Counted from the first letter of the stretch, positions 15,039-23,086 are shown. The stretch is DNA of 24,987 nucleotides from PCC-6802 sp031388585 (GCA_031388585.1 JANMRU010000370.1:1-24987), one strand, 5' to 3'. A program made the numbers and translations. Notes: a model not told the origin generated them from the sequence alone.

Positions 15039-16733
15039 ATGAGATTTCCACCTACTCCTTACTCAGTTTGGAGTCAACTCAGAAACAACGAAATTCAATC
15101 CTATCAAGAGGCTCTTAGCCTGCTGGTAAATGAGCAAGGAACGGTCAATCTCGATCTGCTGGACTCCGAACTGACCTACCGCTTCTTTGCCGAATTTGAG
15201 GATCGCAATTTATTACCTCCCCTGATTCCCTTACTGCTATGGCGCAGTTGTTATTTCCTGGGTAGCCCCAGGGAAGTCGATATTGAAGACTTGCAAAGGA
15301 TAAGCGATCGCACGCTTACCGAAATCAAGCTATTCCCCATTTCAGATGATAGCTACAGGCTGTGGTTTCGCAGGCAAAATATTCCTAACCAAAACAGTAT
15401 TAACTCTTCACCTCTAATCAACCCGTTAACTGGCGAAACAGAGCAAGCCGATATTGGTGAAGTCACAGCGCTATATCTATCACAAGCAGTCGATCAAACT
15501 CGACGCATTAACGCATTAATTGCAGTAGCCCTCCAGAATCGTGCTAGCGACATTCACCTAGAGCCCACTCAGCAGGGGTTAAGAGTGCGCTATCGGATTG
15601 ATGGCATTCTGCGAGATATTAAAACTTTACCGCTGGAAGTAAGCCGCAAGATTATCGTGGCGCTTAAGGTAATGTGCGATATGGATATTGCGGAAAGTCG
15701 TCGTCCCCAGGATGGACGGATTGGCAAGAACTATGCGTCTAGTGAGAATCTAGAAATGGGTCTAGATATGCGGGTCAGCACCCTACCCTGTGTGGGCGGT
15801 GAAAAAGTGGTGATCCGACTATTACCCCGTGAAAATCCATTCTGTGGAAATATTGAAAGCTTGGGATTCCCTCAAAGAGCTCTGAGTATATACAAGAGCT
15901 GGTTGCAACAGCCTCAAGGTCTGATTATCATGACTGGGCCAACTGGTTCAGGTAAAACCAGCACGCTTTACACCAGCTTACAGATGATTGCAACTGAGCA
16001 GGTCAATGTGTGTACAGTTGAAGATCCAGTAGAATATATCCTGCCCAATATTACGCAAACCCAGGTACACGAAGCTGCAGGGATGACCTTTTCCGCAGGT
16101 CTGCGCTCAATTTTGCGTCAAGATCCAGATATCATCATGGTGGGGGAGGTGCGAGACCCTGAAACAGCAGAAACTGTGATCCGCGCTGCACTTACAGGCC
16201 ACCTTGTGCTGAGTACCATGCACACTAACGATGCGGCCAGTGCCATTCCTCGCTTAAAAGATCTAGGTCCCGATCCAGGCTTAGTAAGCGATGCATTATT
16301 AGGGATTATCGCCCAGCGTCTTGTGCGTAAGGTATGTAAGTACTGCGCTCAACCCCATATCCCTACAGCTTCAGAATTGCAAATTTTGGGGTTGGATCTG
16401 ACTACCGCGCATTCGCAAAGTTGGCAACGCGGTCGGGGCTGCGATCGCTGTTTTAATACTGGTTATCTGGGCAGAGAAGCGATCGTTGAGTTGATTGATA
16501 TTAACGACACAATTCGCCAGATTATCTATGAAGGCACGATTACCCACATGAACAACTATCTCAACGAAGTGGGATTTGATTCGTTCCGACTCGCGGCGAT
16601 CGATAAAGTCACCAGTGGCATTACTACGGTTGAAGAGGTACAGCGGGTGCTGCCGCGTAGTTCGTTGCAATATAAGTCTACACCTACCTTGTTTCCTGTG
16701 ATACCGAATATCAAATTGGTTAATCACACATGA
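15039..16733 (+). CDS. PilB/GspE-family secretion/pilus assembly ATPase (paralog with short N-terminus)
   Basis: The 564-residue protein has a short N-terminal region (about 1-150, compared with about 200 or more in cyanobacterial PilB1) and a GspE-type core. The core shows SDIHLEPTQQGLRVRYRIDG, Walker A GPTGSGKT (about 300-307), the Asp box EDPVEY, Walker B DPDIIMVGEVRDPET (about 364), the His box HLVLSTMHTND and two zinc cysteine pairs (CKYC at about 433, CDRC at about 468). It should be a hexameric cytoplasmic ATPase driving a pilus or type II-like machine. No pilus, pilin or secretin genes lie beside it, so its partner machine is unknown. It resembles the second PilB/GspE copy that many cyanobacteria carry. 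Confidence 0.88.
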   Translation: MRFPPTPYSVWSQLRNNEIQSYQEALSLLVNEQGTVNLDLLDSELTYRFFAEFEDRNLLPPLIPLLLWRSCYFLGSPREVDIEDLQRISDRTLTEIKLFPISDDSYRLWFRRQNIPNQNSINSSPLINPLTGETEQADIGEVTALYLSQAVDQTRRINALIAVALQNRASDIHLEPTQQGLRVRYRIDGILRDIKTLPLEVSRKIIVALKVMCDMDIAESRRPQDGRIGKNYASSENLEMGLDMRVSTLPCVGGEKVVIRLLPRENPFCGNIESLGFPQRALSIYKSWLQQPQGLIIMTGPTGSGKTSTLYTSLQMIATEQVNVCTVEDPVEYILPNITQTQVHEAAGMTFSAGLRSILRQDPDIIMVGEVRDPETAETVIRAALTGHLVLSTMHTNDAASAIPRLKDLGPDPGLVSDALLGIIAQRLVRKVCKYCAQPHIPTASELQILGLDLTTAHSQSWQRGRGCDRCFNTGYLGREAIVELIDINDTIRQIIYEGTITHMNNYLNEVGFDSFRLAAIDKVTSGITTVEEVQRVLPRSSLQYKSTPTLFPVIPNIKLVNHT

Positions 16734-17111
16734 GATATGGTGCATTTCAAATGAGACCTAAAATCTCGGAATTTGTCTGGAATCCGAGCAGTAATGCCTT
16801 CGGCATCAGATAAATTATCACTTGCAGAATTTATTTTTCTGGAAGGCGGCAATAGTCTAACAAACACCTTACGAGTTAACCCTAGCTTAATCAGTGTCAC
16901 AAAAATTTATCAATAGCTTGGACTATCTTGGTAATCTTCGACTATTATTTTGCTATCCCAAGTAGATCGATCTTACCCAATTTAGATACCCAAAAATGCC
17001 GCAAGACCCTGAAATTTCCTCACTTTCAGAAGATCTAGACCAGTTTAGAAACTTGAATCCCAGTCTGGCAGGCACGCTACCCCCCCCGTTACATTTGTTA
17101 ACACTCAGTCT
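16734..17111. other. Intergenic region with small hairpins and an open frame that stops before the repeat-protein gene
   Basis: The gap holds two weak dyads just after the ATPase gene: CTCGGA/TCCGAG (16765-16770 and 16783-16788) and ATGCC-TTC-GGCAT (16794-16806). Either might contribute to termination, but neither has a T-run. Near the right end, a 44-codon frame starts at 16996 and crosses a C8 tract; see the separate entries. I see no clear promoter motif. Confidence 0.5.
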
Positions 17112-17130
17112 ATGGCTACTGCTAGCTTAG
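16996..17130 (+). other. Short upstream open frame that would fuse to the repeat-protein gene after a one-base change
   Basis: An ATG at 16996 opens 44 codons (MPQDPEISSLSEDLDQF..., then ...GTLPPPLHLLTL) to a TAG at 17128-17130, overlapping the start of the gene at 17112 in another frame. If the C8 tract at 17080-17087 had nine Cs, the frame would instead read ...AGTLPPPVTFVNTQSMATAS and continue straight into the large gene. This adds 38 codons before its ATG. It may be the true N-terminus with a sequencing error or frameshift, or a slippage-controlled leader. No good ribosome-binding site precedes either ATG. Confidence 0.5.
17080..17087 (+). repeat. C8 homopolymer tract upstream of a large surface-protein gene
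   Basis: Eight consecutive cytosines lie 24 bases before the ATG at 17112 and inside the frame that starts at 16996. Gain of one C joins the two frames. Mononucleotide tracts of this length are classic slippage points in phase-variable surface genes of other bacteria, and also common sites of sequencing error. Confidence 0.9.
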
Positions 17131-20100
17131 ATATCGCAGCGAGTTTAATTGAATTTGATCGCTCCACAGGGAAGCTCTCGATTCTCGGCGATACTGGGAA
17201 TAATACGGTGCAGGAATGGATTAGCGATGATGGCTATCTGCAACTGATACTTGACGGGCAGGCTAAATCTAGCGATCCTCTATCAGCATTTTTTGACTCG
17301 CGGCTGCAAGGTGTGACGCGCGATACTCTTACTCGCATCAATTTTGATGGTGGAGAGGGTCGGGATACTTTACTTGTAGGCAATCAGAGTTTAGATCGTC
17401 TGGAAATCGCTGCCGATGACGATATTTTGATTAATGGCAATGCGATCATCGCCACTGACAGTCTTGATGTGTCAGCGGATACTATTACTGCTACGGGCAG
17501 CCTCACGGGTAGCAAAATTAATCTCAACAGTAGAGATGCGCTGAAGCTGGAATCGGGAACTAAAATTACTTCCCAGGATGGGGATAAAGGTGGAACGGTG
17601 CATCTGTTGGGTAAAGAAGTTAGTTTGACTGGCGTGGCGATCGATGCATCTGGGGTGAATGGCGGCGGGACGGTATTGATTGGTGGCGATTATCAAGGTA
17701 AGGGTAGTGTGCCTAATGCTCGCACCACATTTATCGATGCTAGTACGGTAATTAATGTTGATGCTTTGCAGAAAGGGGATGGTGGTAGAGCGATCGTTTG
17801 GGCGGATGATACTACAAGATTTCTGGGCAAGATTAATGCACGAGGAGGTAGTGTGTCTGGCGATGGGGGCTTTGCCGAAGTTTCAGGCAAGCAAAACCTA
17901 AGCTTTAATGGAACCGCAAATTTGGATGCTATCAATGGCAACCTGGGGACTTTGCTACTAGACCCAGCCAATATCAGGATAGCGGATATGGCTGAGGTTA
18001 CCGATGCCGATCCCAATATTTACAATTATCGTTCGCTGGAAAGTATAAGTGGAAACATACTCCTAGAAGCAACTCAAAACATTACAATCGATCCAAATAT
18101 AAGTCTTATCTTACGGAATCCTTTAAGCTCAGTGACCTTTATTGCTGGCGAGCAATTTAGTATGGATCCTAATATGGAAATTAATGTTTATGGGAAGACT
18201 GATATCGCCGTCTCTGCAAAGGGAATTAGAGCTGGTAGCATTTCTACTAGGGGTGGGGATATTAATCTAACTGCTAATAACAATATTTCTGTTAGTAGTT
18301 TAGGTTCTTTTCCTGGAATAGATGCTATTGGAGGGGATATAGAAGTTATTAGCACGGATGGAAGTATTAAATTTGAGGATAGAAAAGTGATTGCTTATGA
18401 TCAAGAATATACACTTTCAGCTGGTATTTACAGTCGGGGAGAAGTTATTAGTGGAAATATCAATATAAAAGCTGGAAAGTCTATAGATCTGGCGCAAGAT
18501 ATTAGTACTCTCAGTTCAGGCAACGTTGGTAATATCAACATTACTAGCATGACAGGCGACATCCTAAATGTTGGGAACCTTTATGCCCAAGGAACTGGTA
18601 CAGGGAATGGAGGAACGATCAAGCTAAAAAGTGAGCAAGGCGGAATTTCTACTAACGATCTAGGTAGTTATATCAGTACTTGGAGCTTAAATGAAAACTC
18701 AAATGCTAATGGCGGAAATATTGAGGTAAATGCGGCTAAAGACATCGATTTAGGCTTGTTCAAAAATCTTAGCTCCTATGGAGATGGGAATGGGGGGACG
18801 ATTAATCTTACTAGCTCCACTGGCAAGATTACTGCAAGCCTTCTTGACTCTTCGGGCAATCAAGGCACAGGTGGAAATATCAAGGTAAATGCCGCAAAAG
18901 ACATTCATGTAGGCTATGGTATAGCGTCTAGCTCAGGCGGATCAGGTAATGGGGGAATTGTTAAGCTTAAAAGCGAGCAGGGTAAAGTAACTATTGGAGG
19001 TGTTTTTGGCGATTCCTATGGCTTTCTTTACTCTAATAGTAGTAGTGGAATAGGTGGAGATATTGAAGTAGTTGCTGCTAATGATATTGGTATAGCAAGT
19101 GAAGTAAAGTCCAACTCAGGTGGGTCTGGTGATGGGGGGGCGATCGCCCTCACTAGCACTGATGGCAACATCACTACAGGCTCTCTCCGCTCTGACAGCA
19201 CTCAAGGCACAGGTGGCAATATCACTATTAATCAAACTCCTAGTGGCACGGTGAGAATAACAGGGACGGAAAAAATTGATGATGTTGACTTCAGTATTTT
19301 TGCAGGTACTAGAGGAAATCCAACCATCAATATATTTCACAGCGGTAGTTTGAACCCTGGCGCTGAAGATTTCACAGTGGGCGATGCCACGGTAAACGGT
19401 ACAGCAGGCGCAATTATGGCTGGTGCTGATTTAATTGCTGATGCACTACCTTTTGACGCTCCATATACACTTGGAAATATTTCAATCAATACTGTTACAC
19501 CAGTTAGTAGCAACAATTCAGCGCAAATTAAGCAGCTAATCGAGAATGATTTCCAAACTGCATTAGCCCCATCAAAAGCGGCTTTTATTGGACTTGCGGG
19601 GTATACATTGAAACGTTATGAAGAAGTAGTTAAAAAGTTACAAGCATTTAAAGAATTATCCTTAACTACTACTTTTGATGTTCTAAAAGCCTCAAATATT
19701 CAGGTCATAGTAGCAGATTCGATATTTAATAACATCCAAATACTCCTGGATGCTAGCAGAGCCTATAGTGTTATTGATAGAGCGCAGATTGCATATATTT
19801 TAGCTACTGTCAGTCATGAATCACAGTTTGGAATTATCGGTGCTTATCCTGGTCCAGCTACTCACAATCCTATGTATGAATACTCTGGAGGAGAAATTGG
19901 GGATACACAAGATATCAATTACTTCAGTAACAATTACGATAATAGAAGTGATTTTAGACATAGAGGGAGAGGATCAGGAGATGGTTTCAGATATAGAGGG
20001 CGCGGTTTTGTTCAGTTGACTGGTAGAGATAATTACGAAAGACTCCAACAACTTCTTGGTGTAGACATCACAGCAACTAATGGTGAGCAGATAGTAAATA

Positions 20101-20399
20101 GAGTTACCACATATAAAGATGGAACCGTTTTAAATCAAGTCACGCAGTATACCGATGAAGCTGATCCTGACAAGGTTGCTAATGATAAAAATCTGGCTGC
20201 GAAAATCACAGTTTTAGGAATGAGAGATAGCTTATTTACACAAGATGGTAGAGGTTTGAGTTACTATGTTCTCGATTCAGATAGCAATCCAGATTTTTAC
20301 AATGCTCGAAGAATTGTGAATGCTTTAGATGAAGCAACTTCCATTAGTAGAGTGGCTAATATTTATTGGCAAACCCTCAGAAAAATTCAATATAAGTAG
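17112..20399 (+). CDS. Haemagglutinin-like repeat protein with C-terminal GH19/lysozyme-like domain
   Basis: The 1095-residue protein starts with a region of the form GKLSILGDTGNNTVQEW and FDGGEGRDTLLVG. A filamentous-haemagglutinin-like part follows (GGTVLIGGDYQGKG, FAEVSGKQNLSFNG, GTLLLDPANI), then right-handed beta-helix repeats at about 430-720 with recurring GGNIEVNAAKDIDLG and GNGGTIKLKS units. The C-terminal ~220 residues form a GH19/lysozyme-like domain: IAYILATVSHESQFG, with Glu903 as candidate catalytic acid, and YRGRGFVQLTGRDNYERL at 961. It probably cleaves peptidoglycan or a related glycan. No signal peptide or two-partner-secretion domain is visible; export may be by another route, or the N-terminus may be incomplete (see the C8 tract). 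A probable exported partner follows 6 bp downstream. Confidence 0.8.
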   Translation: MATASLDIAASLIEFDRSTGKLSILGDTGNNTVQEWISDDGYLQLILDGQAKSSDPLSAFFDSRLQGVTRDTLTRINFDGGEGRDTLLVGNQSLDRLEIAADDDILINGNAIIATDSLDVSADTITATGSLTGSKINLNSRDALKLESGTKITSQDGDKGGTVHLLGKEVSLTGVAIDASGVNGGGTVLIGGDYQGKGSVPNARTTFIDASTVINVDALQKGDGGRAIVWADDTTRFLGKINARGGSVSGDGGFAEVSGKQNLSFNGTANLDAINGNLGTLLLDPANIRIADMAEVTDADPNIYNYRSLESISGNILLEATQNITIDPNISLILRNPLSSVTFIAGEQFSMDPNMEINVYGKTDIAVSAKGIRAGSISTRGGDINLTANNNISVSSLGSFPGIDAIGGDIEVISTDGSIKFEDRKVIAYDQEYTLSAGIYSRGEVISGNINIKAGKSIDLAQDISTLSSGNVGNINITSMTGDILNVGNLYAQGTGTGNGGTIKLKSEQGGISTNDLGSYISTWSLNENSNANGGNIEVNAAKDIDLGLFKNLSSYGDGNGGTINLTSSTGKITASLLDSSGNQGTGGNIKVNAAKDIHVGYGIASSSGGSGNGGIVKLKSEQGKVTIGGVFGDSYGFLYSNSSSGIGGDIEVVAANDIGIASEVKSNSGGSGDGGAIALTSTDGNITTGSLRSDSTQGTGGNITINQTPSGTVRITGTEKIDDVDFSIFAGTRGNPTINIFHSGSLNPGAEDFTVGDATVNGTAGAIMAGADLIADALPFDAPYTLGNISINTVTPVSSNNSAQIKQLIENDFQTALAPSKAAFIGLAGYTLKRYEEVVKKLQAFKELSLTTTFDVLKASNIQVIVADSIFNNIQILLDASRAYSVIDRAQIAYILATVSHESQFGIIGAYPGPATHNPMYEYSGGEIGDTQDINYFSNNYDNRSDFRHRGRGSGDGFRYRGRGFVQLTGRDNYERLQQLLGVDITATNGEQIVNRVTTYKDGTVLNQVTQYTDEADPDKVANDKNLAAKITVLGMRDSLFTQDGRGLSYYVLDSDSNPDFYNARRIVNALDEATSISRVANIYWQTLRKIQYK
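19134..19140 (+). repeat. G7 tract inside the repeat-protein gene
   Basis: Seven guanines run into a HIP1 octamer (GCGATCGC at 19140-19147) at the end of the beta-helix repeats, before the GH19-like domain. A one-base slip here would cut off the catalytic domain. A G6 run also lies at about 18793. As sequenced the frame is intact. Confidence 0.85.
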
Positions 20400-20405
20400 G
20401 ATCTG

Positions 20406-21101
20406 ATGAAATATATGAAGATAATTTTACTCAGCTTATCTGTATTTCATTTGTTCAGCCTATTTTATCCATGTCAAGTTCTGTCTGATGGATATGAAGT
20501 ACCTTCGATTAATCGAACTAATAAAAAAGCACAATTCATCCCTCCTTTTTGGGAGGAAGCTGTTACTAAAATTCGGGTGACAACTAAAATTCCAATTTTA
20601 GTTCCCAGAGAAATTCCTAGACTTGAGGATATCCGTTTGGGAAATGGTAGGCAGATGTTTGGATATTCTGATGGCAATACCAATAAATATACGCTCGCCA
20701 TAAGACGTTTCAAAGAGTGTGGGCCAAGGAATTGTATTCTTTTTGAAATGGATGGAGAGGTGATTACTGAAAAAACAGAGGTATGGGAAAAAACATACCA
20801 ATATATGCTTGATATTAGTGAAGGACATGCAAGCTACTGCAAAAAAAATCCGTATCCACCCTGCTCCGAAGTTATTCTAGCAAGAAAAGATTTACTTAAT
20901 CAGGTAGCTCCTATCACTCTTGTCAATGGAATTAAGGGGATTTTCTTGCCCCGATACTGTTTTGCAACAGGATGTTTACCCGCACAAATAGTTTGGAAAA
21001 ACGATATTTATCAATATAGAGTTCGTTTACATGGCTCATATCAAAGTCCATTAAAGGAGCTAGTCAGGATAGCAAATTCTGCGATTGAGAATCAGCCATG
21101 A
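20406..21101 (+). CDS. Small exported six-cysteine protein, possible partner or inhibitor of the GH19-like protein
   Basis: The 231-residue protein begins with a signal peptide (MKYMKIILLSLSVFHLF, likely cleavage near residues 26-29). The mature part has TKIPILVPREIP and three cysteine pairs: Cys105/Cys110, Cys145/Cys153 and Cys185/Cys190, which could form disulfides in the periplasm. It ends LKELVRIANSAIENQP. The pattern resembles a family of uncharacterised cyanobacterial exported proteins with PxxxP and CxxxxC motifs; no catalytic motif is recognised. Its AGGA ribosome site overlaps the stop codon of the upstream gene, so the two are coupled. An immunity or inhibitor role in the periplasm is inference from this arrangement alone. 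Confidence 0.75.
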   Translation: MKYMKIILLSLSVFHLFSLFYPCQVLSDGYEVPSINRTNKKAQFIPPFWEEAVTKIRVTTKIPILVPREIPRLEDIRLGNGRQMFGYSDGNTNKYTLAIRRFKECGPRNCILFEMDGEVITEKTEVWEKTYQYMLDISEGHASYCKKNPYPPCSEVILARKDLLNQVAPITLVNGIKGIFLPRYCFATGCLPAQIVWKNDIYQYRVRLHGSYQSPLKELVRIANSAIENQP

Positions 21102-21803
21102 CTTGCTTAGGATATTGCCTATGCTCAATTCTTGCTATAACTAGCAACTTAGTAACTATAGGATAGGTAGTGCCTAGATATCTTGATGGATTGTCATTGT
21201 GCTTATAGAATCATGTGATCGCGCCCAGAATCAAGTTTTATAGAATACTGCGATCTCCCTTCAATTAGAAACTCTAAATAGCGATTCGAGGTTTATAGAA
21301 TGATGCGATCGCCCTTCGATTAGAAAAGCTAAATAGCGGTTCGAGGTTTGTAGGATGTTGCGATCGCCCTTTGATTGGAAATGCTCAATAGCGATTTGAA
21401 GTTTATAGAATATTGCGATCACCCTTCAACCAAAAAAACTAAATAGCTGTTCGAGGTTTGTGGAATGTTGCGATCGCCCTTCAAGTGGAAATGCTAAATA
21501 GCGATTTGAGGTTTAGAGAATATTGCGATCACCTCATGGCACTTTTAAGAGTAGCGATCGCCCCTCAACCAGAAAAGCTAAATAGCGATTTGAGGTTTAT
21601 AGAATGTTGCGATCGCGCTTTAATTAGAAAAGCTAAATAGCGATTCGAGGTTTATAGAATGTTGCGATCGCCCTTCAGTTAGAAAAACTAAATTGAGATC
21701 GATTGGATTATAGTGCCATGTGTAAATGTTTTCTACCAGTTAAAACACCTTCACAGATGAACTGCTAGAATTAGTAGGAGATTGATTAAAAGGAGAACCC
21801 TAT
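21102..21803. other. Intergenic region dominated by the first 55-bp repeat array
   Basis: A short TTGCTA-TAAC-TAGCAA hairpin (21132-21147) follows the exported-protein gene and is a weak terminator candidate. From about 21205 to 21700 the DNA is tandem repeat (separate entry). The last 100 bases hold the leader of the toxin/antitoxin operon, with AGGAG at 21791-21795 eight bases before the antitoxin ATG. I see no real gene in this gap. Confidence 0.7.
21205..21703 (+). repeat. 55-bp tandem repeat array headed by HIP1 (about 8-9 units)
   Basis: Units begin with GCGATCGC or a one-base variant at 21250, 21305, 21360, 21415, 21470, 21525, 21554, 21609 and 21664. Spacing is exactly 55 bp except for the truncated unit at 21525, and a decayed unit lies before 21250. 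A typical unit has GCGATCGCCCTTCAA, then AGAAAAGCTAAATAGCGAT, then TTGAGGTTTATAGAATGTT. Differences are scattered through the unit, so there are no unique spacers and this is not CRISPR. Since 55 is not a multiple of three, it is unlikely to be coding. The unit at 21554 is identical over 55 bp to the one at 22989 in the second array. Confidence 0.92.
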
Positions 21804-22070
21804 ATGGCTACTATTACTCTCCAACTGCCCCCAGAACTCCTCGCCCAAGCTCAGGCGATCGCGCAACATCCTGACGATTTGCAAATTTTTTTGATTCGAG
21901 CGATCGAGCAAGAAATTTTACGCCATCAAGCTCCTACCCACAAACACAACTTCTGGAAAGCAGTAGAAAAAATTCGCACTGAGATGCAGTTAGAAGGAGT
22001 CGAAATCGACACGGATGAAATTTGGGGTGACGTGCGCGATCACTCGACTGGGAGAGAAGTAATTTTGTGA
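21804..22070 (+). CDS. Antitoxin of a PIN-type toxin/antitoxin pair
   Basis: The 88-residue protein begins MATITLQLPPELLAQAQAIA, a ribbon-helix-helix-like start, followed by helices and an acidic C-terminus (VEIDTDEIWGDVRD). The build fits a type II antitoxin that binds DNA through the N-terminus and the toxin through the C-terminus. AGGAG eight bases before the ATG supports the start. Its stop codon overlaps the toxin start in GTGA, so the two proteins are made in a coupled way. The specific antitoxin family is not certain. Confidence 0.8.
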   Translation: MATITLQLPPELLAQAQAIAQHPDDLQIFLIRAIEQEILRHQAPTHKHNFWKAVEKIRTEMQLEGVEIDTDEIWGDVRDHSTGREVIL

Positions 22071-22492
22071 GTCTATATCTGATTGACACCAATATTCTGT
22101 CTGAGCCGATCAAACCTCAACCCAACGAGAGCGTCATCACTGCAATGCAATGCTACACCGAAGCGATCGCCATTTCAGCCGTTACATGGCACGAAATTCA
22201 GTTTGGTTGTAACCGATTACCTCCCTCTCAAAAACGCGCAAAACTTGAACAATATCTTCGAGAAGTGCAGTCCACATTCCCGATTTTGCCCTATACCCAT
22301 GAAGCTTCCACCTGGCATGCTAGCGAACGTGCCAGGCTGACAGTAATTGGACAATCACCAGCCTTCGCAGATGGACAAATTGCCGCGATCGCCTATGTCA
22401 ACAATCTAATTCTTGTTACAAATAACGTTTCGGACTTTGCTGGTTTTCACAACCTGAGAATAGAAAATTGGTTCACAGCTCAACCCCTCTAA
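22067..22492 (+). CDS. vapC: PIN-domain ribonuclease toxin (VapC-type)
   Basis: The 141-residue protein has the classical VapC layout: LIDTNILSEPIKP (Asp7), AVTWHEIQFG (Glu43), PAFADGQIAAIA (Asp102) and LVTNNVSDFAGF (Asn120/Asp123), followed by IENWF. These acidic residues form the metal-dependent RNase site. The start is a GTG at 22067, sharing four bases with the antitoxin stop, which is typical of coupled vapBC pairs. Its 3' end overlaps the convergent small gene by 20 bp. It is unlike the PIN toxin at 1337 in sequence, so the window holds two independent toxin pairs. Confidence 0.92.
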   Translation: MSLYLIDTNILSEPIKPQPNESVITAMQCYTEAIAISAVTWHEIQFGCNRLPPSQKRAKLEQYLREVQSTFPILPYTHEASTWHASERARLTVIGQSPAFADGQIAAIAYVNNLILVTNNVSDFAGFHNLRIENWFTAQPL

Positions 22493-22822
22493 ATGTTTTT
22501 AGACTGCCTGATTTGAGCATAACTATCAAATGTTCAATACATTCATATTCATCTAACTCAACCCACTCGCTTTCTGTCAAAACACCCGATCTGCTAGCCA
22601 AAAGCAACCTCTGTAAGCCCTCTTGCATTTCAGGTGTAGGACGAAATTCACTAATTTGTTGATGAGTTGGATTACTTGCCAAGAAATTTAAAACATAGCT
22701 GTATACATTCACGGGAAGAGTTCGATGCTCTAAACTTTGATTAAGAACTTCGGGCAGGCGATCGCCTAGTTTCCTAACTTTTCTGATAACTCTTCCGTTA
22801 CTTCTAATGTAATTTTAACCAT
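22473..22822 (-). pseudogene. Frameshifted small cyanobacterial gene of unknown function
   Basis: Reading from an ATG at 22822 gives MVKITLEVTEELSEKLGN and then TAG (22768-22766). In the next frame the sequence goes on as LGDRLPEVLNQSLEHR, then NVYSYVLNFLASNP, FRPTPEMQEGLQRLL and WVELDEYECIEHLIVML. These two halves look like one familiar cyanobacterial small protein of about 116 residues, split by loss of one base near 22769-22772 (GGAAAC where GGAAAAC would restore the frame). The function of this family is unknown to me; members often lie near toxin-like genes. The 79-codon remnant from the GTG at 22712 could still be translated. The 3' end overlaps vapC by 20 bp, tail to tail. A sequencing error is an alternative. 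Confidence 0.72.
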
Positions 22823-22922
22823 AATGCCAACCAAAACAATTTACAGTGGTTCTAGTAACGCTTAGGGTTATTTTAACTCAACCAAGTTCCAAATACGATC
22901 GCGCTTTTGAGTTTATGAATTT

Positions 22923-23086
22923 GCGATCGCCCTTCAACTAGAGAAACTAAATAGCGATCGCACTTAGAATTGAGGTTTATAGAATGTTGCGATCGCCCCT
23001 CAACCAGAAAAGCTAAATAGCGATTTGAGGTTTATAGAATGTTGCGATCGCCATTCAAGTGGAAAAGATAAATAGCGATCGACAAA
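22923..23086 (+). repeat. Second 55-bp repeat array (three units)
   Basis: Units start with GCGATCGC at 22923, 22989 and 23044. The first is 66 bp because of an 11-bp insertion around CGCACTTAGAA, the second is a canonical 55-bp unit identical to that at 21554, and the third decays after about 40 bp. It is the same family as the array at 21205-21703. The two arrays flank the toxin/antitoxin pair and the broken gene in the same orientation. Confidence 0.9.

Noticed and set aside
16794..16806. ATGCC-TTC-GGCAT dyad as a firm terminator
   Set aside because: The stem is only five base pairs and no T-run follows. It is mentioned only as a weak candidate.
21458..21640. 60-codon open frame inside the repeat array
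   Set aside because: It is made of repeat units whose 55-bp length shifts the frame each time. It has no ribosome site and resembles no protein.
21205..21703. Regular 55-bp spacing considered as a CRISPR array
   Set aside because: The whole unit is repeated with scattered changes. There are no unique spacers and no cas genes, so it is a tandem repeat.
21250..23040. Possible RNA stem in each 55-bp unit (CTTCAA or CCTCAA with TTGAGG), with apparent co-change in the unit at 21305 (CTTCGA/TCGAGG)
   Set aside because: Units at 21250, 21415 and 21609 carry an A-C mismatch in the same stem, so co-variation is not consistent. Six base pairs is too little to claim a structured RNA.
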